DNA of 7,110 nt from positions 1-7,110 of the forward strand of contig JBKJLF010000044.1 in assembly GCA_046597185.1 (NCBI GenBank). Reading direction: 5' to 3'. This document shows positions 1 through 6,771 of this stretch, in pieces (the first letter of the stretch is position 1; each line of letters starts with the position of its first letter). Source of the stretch: CAMBDR01 sp046597185 (GTDB lineage Bacteria; Pseudomonadota; Gammaproteobacteria; Burkholderiales; Burkholderiaceae_D). The notes under the pieces were generated by a model. That model was not told the origin of the DNA. It did no database searches and saw only the letters and a program-made list of their open reading frames with translations. Both the position numbers and the translations under genes were made by a program.

Positions 1-171
1 CGTCCAGGAAAATCAGAAGTATTTCGCCTTTGGGGCGATAACACCCTGATGCGTGAACTGACGGGTTTTTCTCCCCAGTTTAATATTCGCGAAGGCTTGA
101 CCCGCACCATAGAATGGTTCACCCGCAGCGAAAACCTGGCCAAATACAAGGCTGACCTTTACAACGTGTGA
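1..171 (+). CDS. legB: NAD-dependent sugar-nucleotide 4,6-dehydratase, LegB-like (3' end only)
   Basis: Only the last 56 residues are present; the frame is open from the first base and stops at TGA 169-171. The visible tail has the pattern of the C-terminal substrate-binding lobe of extended SDR epimerase/dehydratases: RPGKSEVFRLWGDN near the window edge, then LTGFSP, then EGLTRTIEWF about 17 residues before the end. LegB-type enzymes (established family knowledge) remove water from GDP- or UDP-GlcNAc to give the 4-keto-6-deoxy sugar, the first committed step to legionaminic acid. The NAD-binding Rossmann half and the catalytic Tyr-Lys lie upstream and cannot be checked. The assignment to LegB, rather than another extended SDR, rests on the neighbours: legC starts only 7 bases downstream, and the rest of the Leg pathway follows. 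Confidence 0.82.
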   Translation, partial: RPGKSEVFRLWGDNTLMRELTGFSPQFNIREGLTRTIEWFTRSENLAKYKADLYNV

Positions 172-178
172 TCAGCGA

Positions 179-1330
179 ATGTTCTCCACCCTTATCACCT
201 TCATCCGCGACCACTACCGCAGTACGGAGTTCATCCCGCTGCACGCGCCGGTTTTCAACGGGCGCGAGAGCGAATATGTGCAGGACACCATTGACTCCAC
301 TTTTGTTTCAAGCGTGGGCGCATATGTAGACCGCTTCGAGCGCGACATGGCTCGCTATACCGGCAGCCCCCGCGCGGTGGCGGTAGTCAATGGCACTGCG
401 GCGCTGCACCTGGCGCTGCGATTGGTGGGTGTTGGGCAGGGTGATCTGGTCGTCACCCAGGCACTGACTTTTGTGGCGACCTGCAATGCCATTGCCTACT
501 GTGGCGCGCAGCCAGTGTTTGTGGATGTTGAAGCCCACACCCTGGGTTTATCCGCGATGGCCTTGGAGAGTTGGCTCAGCGAAAACACGCACTTGGATGC
601 TGAGGGCTTTTGCCGTCATCGCCAGAGCGGGGCCGTGGTGCGCGCTTGCGTACCTATGCATACATTCGGCCACCCTGCCGATATCGACGGCCTGCTTGCT
701 GTCTGCCAGCGTTGGCAAATCGCCTTGGTCGAAGATGCCGCCGAGTCACTGGGCAGCCTTTACAAGGGGAAGCACACGGGCTGCATGGGACATATCGGCA
801 CGCTGAGCTTCAACGGCAACAAGATCATCACCACGGGTGGCGGGGGTATGTTGTTGACCAACGACACGCTGGGTACGCGGGCCAAGCATTTGAGCACCAC
901 CGCCAAGCAGCCGCACCCTTACGAGTTTGTGCATGATGAAGTGGGGTACAACTACCGACTGCCCAACCTGAATGCCGCGCTGGGCTGTGCGCAGTTGGAG
1001 CAACTGGAGGCGTTCGTCCTGCAAAAACGCAAGCTGGCGGCGGCGTACGAAGGCTTGTTCAAAGGCAGCGAACTGCATTTTGTGCGCGAGCCAGATCAAT
1101 GCCGCAGCAACTACTGGCTCAATGCCGTGATTTGCGAAGACCGCCAGGCGCGCGACGCCTTGTTGAAAGCCACCAATGCTGCGGGGGTGATGTCACGCCC
1201 CATCTGGCAATTGATGAACCGCTTGCCCATGCACCAGTACGCCATGCATGGCTGCTTGGAGCAGTCGGAGTGGCTTGCCGACCGGGTCGTAAATCTGCCC
1301 AGCAGTGTTTTGCCAGCGACAACAATATGA
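179..1330 (+). CDS. legC: LegC-family PLP-dependent aminotransferase
   Basis: This 383-residue protein belongs to the DegT/DnrJ/EryC1/StrS aminotransferase family. It transfers an amino group, usually from glutamate, to C4 of the keto sugar nucleotide made by LegB. Visible motifs in order are an NGTAALHLAL phosphate-binding loop at N71, EDAAESLGS with the cofactor-ring aspartate at D186, and SFNGNKIITTGGGG with the Schiff-base lysine at K215. The segment GYNYRLPNLNAALG follows. The C-terminus WQLMNRLPMHQ ... NLPSS is typical of LegC, which ends shortly after NxPSS, so the gene looks complete at the usual length. The ATG at 179 lies 7 bases after the legB stop and has no clear Shine-Dalgarno, which suggests coupling to legB translation. 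Its TGA overlaps the legH start (ATGA, 1327-1330). The pathway role is inferred from neighbours; the fold and chemistry are clear. Confidence 0.93.
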   Translation: MFSTLITFIRDHYRSTEFIPLHAPVFNGRESEYVQDTIDSTFVSSVGAYVDRFERDMARYTGSPRAVAVVNGTAALHLALRLVGVGQGDLVVTQALTFVATCNAIAYCGAQPVFVDVEAHTLGLSAMALESWLSENTHLDAEGFCRHRQSGAVVRACVPMHTFGHPADIDGLLAVCQRWQIALVEDAAESLGSLYKGKHTGCMGHIGTLSFNGNKIITTGGGGMLLTNDTLGTRAKHLSTTAKQPHPYEFVHDEVGYNYRLPNLNAALGCAQLEQLEAFVLQKRKLAAAYEGLFKGSELHFVREPDQCRSNYWLNAVICEDRQARDALLKATNAAGVMSRPIWQLMNRLPMHQYAMHGCLEQSEWLADRVVNLPSSVLPATTI

Positions 1331-1962
1331 AATGCATAGGTATTTTTGGCACGTCAGGGCATGCGCGCGAGCTGGGCGATATTGTCCATGACTTGGGCTA
1401 TCGGGCGATTTACGTGGCTCGTGATCTGGCAGAGCGCAACGCATGGTTGCTCGGCGACGAGTGCATGGTCGAGTCGGATGTTGGTCAATACCGCGACATG
1501 GAGTTTGTTATCGGGATCGGTGAAAACGCAGTGCGGCAGAAGGTGGCCCTGCGATATATCAATGACCTTACCTTTGCGAATCTTATTCATCCTTCGGCCA
1601 CTTTCGGCACGCACCAACGCCATGCGGTCGAGATAAAAAAAGGTGTGGTTATCTGTGCTGGCGTGCGTCTGGCAAACAACATCACGATTGGTGATTTTTC
1701 CATATTCAACCGTAATGCAACCATAGGCCACGATGGCATTGTCGAGGATTACGTTCATGTCGCCCCCGGAGCTTGTATTTCGGGCAATGTTCACCTCTCG
1801 ATACGGTGCTGGATTGGGACTGGTACGGTCATTAACCAAGGTAGCAACCACACAAAACTACTCGTAGGCGCTGATACCGTGGTCGGTTCCGGCGCAGTAG
1901 TCGTAAAAAGCTGCGAGGCAAATGCAGTCTATGTTGGCGTTCCTGCCAAAAGGATCAAATGA
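1327..1962 (+). CDS. legH: NeuD/LegH-type sugar O/N-acetyltransferase
   Basis: This 211-residue protein has the two-part NeuD architecture. An N-terminal Rossmann-like domain opens with IGIFGTSGHARELGDI (residues 4-19) and includes FVIGIGEN. A C-terminal left-handed beta-helix of hexapeptide repeats runs from about residue 88 (LIHPSATFG) to the end and closes with the VYVGVPAKRI signature of such acetyltransferases. The probable catalytic histidine is H135 in NATIGHD, with AGVRLANNITIGDFSIFN before it. In the Leg pathway LegH uses acetyl-CoA to N-acetylate the 4-amino group made by LegC; relatives in sialic acid clusters O-acetylate instead, so the acceptor is inferred. The start at 1327 is chosen because MKCIGIFG is the normal family N-terminus and makes a 4-base overlap with legC. 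The same frame is open back to 1099, but that part is legC read out of frame. Confidence 0.9.
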   Translation: MKCIGIFGTSGHARELGDIVHDLGYRAIYVARDLAERNAWLLGDECMVESDVGQYRDMEFVIGIGENAVRQKVALRYINDLTFANLIHPSATFGTHQRHAVEIKKGVVICAGVRLANNITIGDFSIFNRNATIGHDGIVEDYVHVAPGACISGNVHLSIRCWIGTGTVINQGSNHTKLLVGADTVVGSGAVVVKSCEANAVYVGVPAKRIK

Positions 1963-2957
1963 AAACCCTTGTCATTGCAGAGGCCGGTGTCAATCACAAC
2001 GGCGATATCGAACTGGCAAAAAAACTGATTGCCCACGCGGCGGAAGCCGGGGCTGATCTGGTCAAGTTTCAGTCATTTCATGCTGCCAAAATTATTTGCA
2101 TGCAGGCCCCGAAGGCAGATTATCAAAAAGGGGCTACTGATCCAACAGAAAGCCAATATGAGATGGTGCGCAAGCTGGAGCTTTCGCGCGCCGACCACGA
2201 GGTGCTGATTGCCGAATGTCAACGACTCGGTATTGGCTTTTTCTCTACGGCATTTGATTCCGAGAGCTTCGATATGCTGGTCGATCTGGGGCTGGATCAG
2301 GTCAAGATTCCATCGGGCGAAATTACCAATCTGCCATTGCTGCGCTACATGACCCGGCTTGGTAAGCCAGTCATTCTCTCTACCGGCATGGCTGGCTTAG
2401 GTGAGATTGAAGCGGCTCTGGAGGTTATCGAGAGCAGTGGCACCCCGCGCCAGAGTGTGACCATCCTGCATTGCAACACTGAGTACCCAACGCCGATGGA
2501 AGATGTGAATCTGCGCGCGATGGTTAACCTAAAAGCAGCGTTTGGATTGCCAGTTGGCTATTCCGACCACACTGCCGGGATCGAGATTGCCATTGCCGCT
2601 GTAGCCCTTGGCGCAGTCGTCATCGAAAAGCATTTCACACTCGACCGCAATCTGCCCGGCCCAGATCACCAGGCGAGCCTAGAGCCGCAGGAGTTCAAGG
2701 CGATGGTCAGTGCCATCCGCAATATCGAGCGCGCGATGGGCGATGGCATCAAGCGACCCAGCCCCAGCGAGCGCAAGAACAAGGCCATTGCCCGCAAATC
2801 GCTGGTGGCTAGTTGCCCTATTGCCGCAGGTGAGCGGTTCAGCGAACAAAACTTGACTGCCAAGCGGCCTGGCACCGGCATATCGCCGATGCGTTGGGAT
2901 GAAATCAACGGTACCGTCGCCACCCGCAGCTATGTGCCCGACGAGTTGATTCAATGA
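1959..2957 (+). CDS. legI: N-acetylneuraminate/legionaminate synthase (NeuB/LegI)
   Basis: This 332-residue PEP-dependent synthase condenses a 2,4-diacetamido-2,4,6-trideoxyhexose (ManNAc in NeuB proper) with phosphoenolpyruvate to form the nine-carbon acid. The TIM barrel covers about residues 1-260: IAEAGVNHNGD at 6-16, QVKIPSGE, ILSTGMA, LHCNTEYPTP, GYSDHT and IEKHFTLD. H204 and H225 are spaced exactly like the two metal-binding histidines known in meningococcal NeuB (215 and 236). R303, in the RPGTGISP loop of the C-terminal SAF/antifreeze-like domain (about 278-332), keeps the same offset to the substrate-binding Arg314. All key residues seem intact, so the enzyme should be active. An AAGGA at 1949-1953 forms a good ribosome site, and the ATG overlaps the legH stop by 4 bases. 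Leg rather than Neu5Ac specificity is inferred from the operon. Confidence 0.94.
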   Translation: MKTLVIAEAGVNHNGDIELAKKLIAHAAEAGADLVKFQSFHAAKIICMQAPKADYQKGATDPTESQYEMVRKLELSRADHEVLIAECQRLGIGFFSTAFDSESFDMLVDLGLDQVKIPSGEITNLPLLRYMTRLGKPVILSTGMAGLGEIEAALEVIESSGTPRQSVTILHCNTEYPTPMEDVNLRAMVNLKAAFGLPVGYSDHTAGIEIAIAAVALGAVVIEKHFTLDRNLPGPDHQASLEPQEFKAMVSAIRNIERAMGDGIKRPSPSERKNKAIARKSLVASCPIAAGERFSEQNLTAKRPGTGISPMRWDEINGTVATRSYVPDELIQ

Positions 2958-4123
2958 TGAATCGGAAGGTTTGTGTCGTCACTGGCACCCGTGCCGAGTT
3001 CGGTTTGTTGCGTTGGCTAATGCAGGATGTGCAAAGCACGGCGGGCTTGCAGTTGCAGGTGATCGCAACCGGCGCACACCTATCACCAGAATATGGCCTG
3101 ACCTACCTCGAAATCGAGCAGGCCGGGTTTGCGATTGATGCCCGTGTAGAGATGCTGTTGAGTGCCGACACGCCAACCGCTGTATCCAAGTCGATGGGCT
3201 TGGCGATGATTGGCTTTGCCGATGCCTATGCCAGACTCGCCCCGGACATGGTGTTGGTGCTGGGCGACCGTTATGAGATTTTCGCGGCCACGGCAGCGGC
3301 CATGATTGCGGGTATTCCCATCGCTCATTTGCATGGTGGCGAGAGCACGGAAGGGGCTTTTGACGAGGCAATCCGCCACTCAATCACCAAGATGTCGCAT
3401 CTGCACTTTGTCGCTGCCGAAGACTATCGGCGGCGGGTGATCCAGCTTGGCGAGCACCCTGACAGGGTGTTCAATGTCGGCGGCTTGGGTATTGATGCCA
3501 TCAAGCGCATCCGTTTGGTGGAGCGGGATGCGCTTGAATCGGCCCTGGGCTTCGGTTTCGGGCGCAAAAATCTGCTGGTGACCTACCACCCGGTCACGCT
3601 GGAGGCAGATGGCAGCAAGCGGCAGATGCAGCAATTGTTGGCTGCACTGGGTCGGCTGCAAGACACGCATCTCATCTTCACCATGCCGAATGCCGATACT
3701 GGCAGCCGCGAACTGGTGGAGCTGGTCAATGCCTTCGTTGCCAATCACCCGCATGCCCGCGCTTATAGCTCTCTGGGTCAGTTGCGCTACCTCTCGTGCA
3801 TGAAGCAGGTCGATGCGGTCGTCGGAAATTCATCTAGCGGTCTCGCCGAAGCCCCTAGCATGGGCATCGCCACAGTCAATATCGGCGATCGCCAGCGCGG
3901 GCGTTTGCAATCGGCTAGCGTGCTCAATTGTGCGCCGGATGAACAATCCATTCTCGATACCATTCAGCGCATTTATTCGCCAGAGTTTAGGCAAATCCTG
4001 CGGCAGGCGGTCAACCCCTATGGCGATGGCGGGGCCAGCCAGAAAATCATCAAGGTCATCCAGGAATATCCGCTCGACAATATTCTGAAAAAAGCCTTTC
4101 ACGATCTGGCCATTCCCGCATGA
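2954..4123 (+). CDS. legG: Hydrolysing sugar-nucleotide 2-epimerase (NeuC/LegG)
   Basis: This 389-residue enzyme belongs to the WecB/NeuC GT-B-fold epimerase family. It inverts C2 of the diacetamido sugar nucleotide and releases the nucleotide, giving the free hexose used by LegI. Motifs in order are VTGTRAEFGLL at 9-19, LGDRYEIFAA with D105, HLHGGESTEGAFDEAIRHS with H127, E130, D137 and E138, VTYHPVTLE, and the phosphate-binding NSSSGLAEAPS at N292-G296 followed by NIGDRQRGR. Length and motifs are normal for the family. There are two consecutive ATG codons, at 2954 and 2957. The first overlaps the legI stop by 4 bases and the second by 1, and no strong ribosome site separates them. The gene overlaps or nearly overlaps the next one (ATGA at 4120-4123). 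The sequence alone cannot tell a GDP- from a UDP-sugar substrate. Confidence 0.93.
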   Translation: MMNRKVCVVTGTRAEFGLLRWLMQDVQSTAGLQLQVIATGAHLSPEYGLTYLEIEQAGFAIDARVEMLLSADTPTAVSKSMGLAMIGFADAYARLAPDMVLVLGDRYEIFAATAAAMIAGIPIAHLHGGESTEGAFDEAIRHSITKMSHLHFVAAEDYRRRVIQLGEHPDRVFNVGGLGIDAIKRIRLVERDALESALGFGFGRKNLLVTYHPVTLEADGSKRQMQQLLAALGRLQDTHLIFTMPNADTGSRELVELVNAFVANHPHARAYSSLGQLRYLSCMKQVDAVVGNSSSGLAEAPSMGIATVNIGDRQRGRLQSASVLNCAPDEQSILDTIQRIYSPEFRQILRQAVNPYGDGGASQKIIKVIQEYPLDNILKKAFHDLAIPA

Positions 4124-4128
4124 AACCT

Positions 4129-4136
4129 GGAAAAGA
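4129..4136 (+). promoter_or_regulatory. Candidate ribosome binding site that decides the ptmE start
   Basis: GGAAAAGA lies just after the legG stop, with its GGA core about 9 bases before the ATG at 4141. The competing ATG at 4120 has no purine-rich stretch in the preceding 15 bases, although its ATGA overlap with legG could allow re-initiation without one. Confidence 0.4.
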
Positions 4137-4140
4137 CGAT

Positions 4141-5196
4141 ATGAAAAAATGGGAATCGGCACTAATAGGCCCCGCAACAACTCTGGAAGAGGCCATACGC
4201 ACCATTGACCGTACGGCACTGGGCATTGCCTTGGTGGTTGATGCTGAGCGTCGCCTGCTGGGCACCCTGACCGATGGTGATATGCGACGCGCCATGCTGC
4301 GGCACGTCGCCTTGCGTGATCCTGTCACTGGCATTATGTGCGCAACTCCCAAGGTTATGCAGCAGCACTGGGGCCGGCAACAAGCCATTGCCCTGCTTGA
4401 AAGCAGCAAACTACGGCAACTACCCGTGATTGATGCGACAGGGCGCGTGGTTGGCCTCGAAACCCTGCAAAGCCTGTTAATACAGCCACAACTAGATAAT
4501 CCTGTTTTCATTATGGCCGGTGGTTTCGGCACCCGGCTACGTCCGCTCACCGATCATTGCCCCAAGCCCATGCTACTGGTGGGCGGCAAACCGATGCTGG
4601 AAAATATTCTTGACAGCTTCATCAAGTCAGGTTTTCATCGCTTCTATATTTCTACCCACTACCTGCCGAAAGTTATCACAGATTACTTTGGAGATGGCAG
4701 CAAGTGGGGTGTTGATATTCGTTACGTGCATGAAGAAAATCCTTTGGGGACAGGCGGTGCGCTGGGGCTGCTTCCACGCCATGAAATCAATCTCCCCTTG
4801 CTTATGATTAACGGCGATATTCTCACAAAGCTCGATTATTTGGCGCTACTTGATTTTCATAAAAAACAGAGTGGCGTTGCCACCATGTGTACCCGAGAAT
4901 ATGAACAGCAAGTGCCATACGGTGTTGTGCAAACCGAGTCTCAGCGCCTGCGGTTGATTGTGGAAAAACCCGTGCAGCAATTTCAAATCAATGCTGGTAT
5001 TTACCTCATTGAGCCGGAACTACTAGACCGCATCGAGTGGGGCGTGAAAATAGATATGCCTACCTTGCTGCAATACGAAGCGGTGAATGATAGGGTGGTT
5101 AATATTTATCCGATTCGAGATTATTGGTTGGATATTGGCCGTCTGGCTGATTTTGAAAAGGCGCAAGTAGATAGCATGGGGCTGGCCGATGACTGA
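4141..5196 (+). CDS. ptmE: PtmE-type nucleotidyltransferase with N-terminal CBS pair (candidate GlcN-1-P guanylyltransferase)
   Basis: The protein has 351 residues from this start. Residues about 1-115 are two CBS motifs: the first contains ALVVD ... LLGTLTDGDMRRAML, the second RQLPVIDATGRVVGLE. From about 120 an NTP_transferase domain begins, with the GGFGTRLRPLT loop at 127-137, K142 in CPKPMLLVGGKPMLE, the metal-binding NGD at 224-226 and WLDIGRLADFEKA near the end (D331). The CBS plus transferase layout is that of C. jejuni PtmE, which makes GDP-GlcN for the GDP-based legionaminic route; the CBS pair may sense a nucleotide. An in-frame ATG at 4120 overlaps legG by 4 bases and would add 7 residues. 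I prefer 4141 because GGAAAAGA at 4129-4136 is a plausible ribosome site and MKKWESALI resembles the family N-terminus. Mannose-1-P guanylyltransferase-like activity is the alternative. Confidence 0.87.
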   Translation: MKKWESALIGPATTLEEAIRTIDRTALGIALVVDAERRLLGTLTDGDMRRAMLRHVALRDPVTGIMCATPKVMQQHWGRQQAIALLESSKLRQLPVIDATGRVVGLETLQSLLIQPQLDNPVFIMAGGFGTRLRPLTDHCPKPMLLVGGKPMLENILDSFIKSGFHRFYISTHYLPKVITDYFGDGSKWGVDIRYVHEENPLGTGGALGLLPRHEINLPLLMINGDILTKLDYLALLDFHKKQSGVATMCTREYEQQVPYGVVQTESQRLRLIVEKPVQQFQINAGIYLIEPELLDRIEWGVKIDMPTLLQYEAVNDRVVNIYPIRDYWLDIGRLADFEKAQVDSMGLADD

Positions 5197-5896
5197 AGCA
5201 GGCTTGAATCTCGCCATTATCCCAGCTCGAAAAAACAGTAAGCGCCTACCGGGCAAAAACATGCGACTGCTGCACGGCAAGCCGCTGGTGCAATGGACGA
5301 TTGAGGCGGCACAGAAAGCCCGTAGCATCGACATCGTGCTGCTAACTACGGACGATCCTGAAATCCTGCAACTGGGCAGCGAACTGAGACTTGATGCCTG
5401 TATAGACAGGCCCAGCCATCTGGCGACTGATGAGGCCAAGTCCAGTAGCGTCGTGCTGCACGTCTTGGACTGGGCTATCGCACGTAAGATGACGATCAAC
5501 AACCTTTGCTTGCTCCAGCCCACCTCACCATTGCGTAGTCATGCCGATATTGATGCCGCTTTTGAATGCCAGAGGCAGAAAAATGCTGTCTCGGTTGTTT
5601 CAGTTTGCGAGCTAGACCACCCCTCGGCATGGTGCGCGCCGCTGGCAGAGGACTATTCAATGCGTTATTTCGCCCAGAAAATTGCTGGTGAAAAACGTAG
5701 TCAGGATGCTGAAAAGGAGTTTCGCCTGAATGGCGCAATATATATCCACCGCCAAAAAACATACAAGGAGATGGGCGGTATTGCATGGGAACAATCATAT
5801 GCGTATGTAATGTCCAAAGAACGTTCGGTAGATATTGATGATGAGTTTGATCTTCGTTTTGCTGAATATTTGATGCATGTGGGGAAAAATGAATAA
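5189..5896 (+). CDS. legF: CMP-nonulosonic acid cytidylyltransferase (NeuA/LegF)
   Basis: This 235-residue enzyme transfers CMP from CTP to the nonulosonic acid, giving the activated donor for glycosyltransferases. The CTP-binding signature IIPARKNSKRLPGKN is at 10-24, where KN replaces the more common GG or SG. LQPTSPLR contains Q110-R116, N181 starts the NGAIYI strand, and SVDIDDEFDL carries the metal-binding aspartates D215 and D217. Length is usual for single-domain LegF/PseF proteins, with no C-terminal esterase as in long NeuA. The ATG at 5189 overlaps the preceding stop by 8 bases and has GGGG 5178-5181 just upstream as a weak ribosome site. Base composition drifts to AT-rich in the last third. 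Leg rather than Neu5Ac or Pse as substrate is inferred from the operon. Confidence 0.92.
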   Translation: MTEAGLNLAIIPARKNSKRLPGKNMRLLHGKPLVQWTIEAAQKARSIDIVLLTTDDPEILQLGSELRLDACIDRPSHLATDEAKSSSVVLHVLDWAIARKMTINNLCLLQPTSPLRSHADIDAAFECQRQKNAVSVVSVCELDHPSAWCAPLAEDYSMRYFAQKIAGEKRSQDAEKEFRLNGAIYIHRQKTYKEMGGIAWEQSYAYVMSKERSVDIDDEFDLRFAEYLMHVGKNE

Positions 5897-6626
5897 GAAG
5901 TTATCAGATGGAAGATGCGTAATTCCTCCATTGATCCTGAAAAATATTGCGGGCAAGAAAGAGATTAAAATTCTCGTCGTCGGTTCAAAGCCAAAGTTCA
6001 CCCACGAAGGGATAGGCGATTTTGATCTTGCTTTTTACGCAAACGCCGCGATAGCGAGAAAAAATTATTTCAACGCAGATATGTCTTTCAATATTGTAGT
6101 TGAATCCATATTTTATAAATTAAGTACGGATTCTGCTGCTGCTGCTGCTAGGGAGCAAATCAATCAGGTGGGCTGTGAAAACACCATTGTCTTGCAATCG
6201 CCGGCTTGGGCGCATAAAAAGTGGAGTTCATGCACGCTATTGTCAGGTAATGTCATTGATGTTTGCCTAGCAAAAAAACGTCAGGTCGTATTAGATGTTC
6301 TTGGCATGAATTGGATGTTGTCAGCCATGTGGGATTTATCACCCAACCCAATTTACTTCACCAAGCAGCTAGCGCGACTTGCGCTGAGGGGACAGGGTAG
6401 CATCTCAAAACCTAGCACAGGTATTTGGGCAGTTTTATTGGCCTGCTACATCTGCAAATTGAAAAAAACTCCATTGAATATAGTTGTCAGTGGGATCGGG
6501 CTTAGCAATGACGGCTATTCGTACAGCACGCAGGACAGTATGCGATTGCAGTCTCATTGGGTTGACCCGCAGGCCGTAAAAAAATTGCAGAGAATGGGTG
6601 TAATATTTTTAGATATGGACAAGTAA
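5889..6626 (+). CDS. Uncharacterised protein with sialyltransferase-like (GT29-like) motifs; candidate nonulosonic acid transferase
   Basis: I do not recognise this 245-residue protein outright. Three short segments occur in the order and character of sialylmotifs. ILVVGSKP ... FDLAFYANAA (28-54) resembles the N-terminal donor-binding motif L (VGNGxS ... ID.yD.ViR.N). KPSTGIWAVLLACYIC ... IVVSGIG (174-204) resembles motif S (PSTG followed by a hydrophobic helix and strand). H223 in QSHWVDPQAVKKL, then MGVIFLD, resembles the late His-containing motif with its L..L...G.v tail. No signal peptide or clear membrane anchor is visible, so it would act in the cytosol. It overlaps legF by 8 bases, so it is probably co-expressed and could use CMP-Leg. 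ATG 5889 is preferred over in-frame ATG 5877 because GGGGA at 5881-5885 precedes it, though the spacing is short. Composition is much more AT-rich than the upstream genes. The gene is secure; the function is inference. Confidence 0.72.
   Translation: MNKKLSDGRCVIPPLILKNIAGKKEIKILVVGSKPKFTHEGIGDFDLAFYANAAIARKNYFNADMSFNIVVESIFYKLSTDSAAAAAREQINQVGCENTIVLQSPAWAHKKWSSCTLLSGNVIDVCLAKKRQVVLDVLGMNWMLSAMWDLSPNPIYFTKQLARLALRGQGSISKPSTGIWAVLLACYICKLKKTPLNIVVSGIGLSNDGYSYSTQDSMRLQSHWVDPQAVKKLQRMGVIFLDMDK
6135..6149 (+). repeat. In-frame GCT x5 trinucleotide repeat
   Basis: Five perfect GCT copies encode Ala83-Ala87 of the candidate glycosyltransferase. Because the unit is three bases, slippage would change the alanine count but not the frame, so this is not a classic on/off phase-variation switch. 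Confidence 0.7.
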
Positions 6627-6636
6627 AATATATAAT
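6608..6636 (+). promoter_or_regulatory. Possible sigma70-type promoter in the AT-rich gap
   Basis: TATAAT at 6631-6636 matches the -10 consensus exactly. With a 17-base spacer the -35 position holds TTTAGA (6608-6613), four of six matches to TTGACA, and it lies inside the end of the preceding gene. In such AT-rich sequence a chance TATAAT is likely. It could drive the downstream methyltransferase. No terminator hairpin is visible after the stop at 6624-6626, so read-through from the operon is an equal possibility. Confidence 0.22.
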
Positions 6637-6771
6637 TCTTTTAATCAATGTTCTATACATATGGGTTTATCGTGAGACCAACCAACTTAATTTTCTCATG
6701 CTGAAAGTCTGGTTTTGCAATCTGTTATTTCCGATAGAGAGAATCGGTGTATAAAACATCATCAGATACGC

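Noticed and set aside
1099..1326. Upstream extension of the legH frame, which would give a 287-residue protein
   Set aside because: The extra 76 residues are an out-of-frame reading of the conserved legC C-terminus and have no acetyltransferase character. The family N-terminus begins at MKCIGIFG (1327).
1354..1851. 165-codon open frame on the minus strand
   Set aside because: It lies opposite the acetyltransferase gene, has no recognisable motif or ribosome site, and is explained by codon bias of the real gene.
4056..4550. 164-codon minus-strand open frame across the legG/ptmE junction
   Set aside because: It is low-complexity and rich in Ser and Arg, typical of a shadow frame, and it opposes the conserved CBS region.
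5023..5523. 166-codon minus-strand open frame across the ptmE/legF junction
   Set aside because: It is antisense to the well-conserved C-terminus of PtmE and the CTP-binding N-terminus of LegF, with no family signature of its own.
5877..5888. Earlier ATG for the candidate transferase
   Set aside because: It adds only MWGK, deepens the overlap with legF and would place the GGGGA ribosome-site candidate inside the gene. The ATG at 5889 is the better start, though the difference is small.
1..5896. Neu5Ac or pseudaminic acid pathway instead of legionaminic acid
   Set aside because: Neu5Ac synthesis would not need LegB, LegC or a PtmE-like enzyme. The pseudaminic pathway uses PseB/PseC and a PseG-type hydrolase, whereas this locus has a NeuC-type hydrolysing epimerase.
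6698..6754. Short ATG-initiated frame of 18 codons in the gap
   Set aside because: It has no ribosome site and no recognisable sequence. It is noted only as a possible out-of-frame remnant of the methyltransferase N-terminus.
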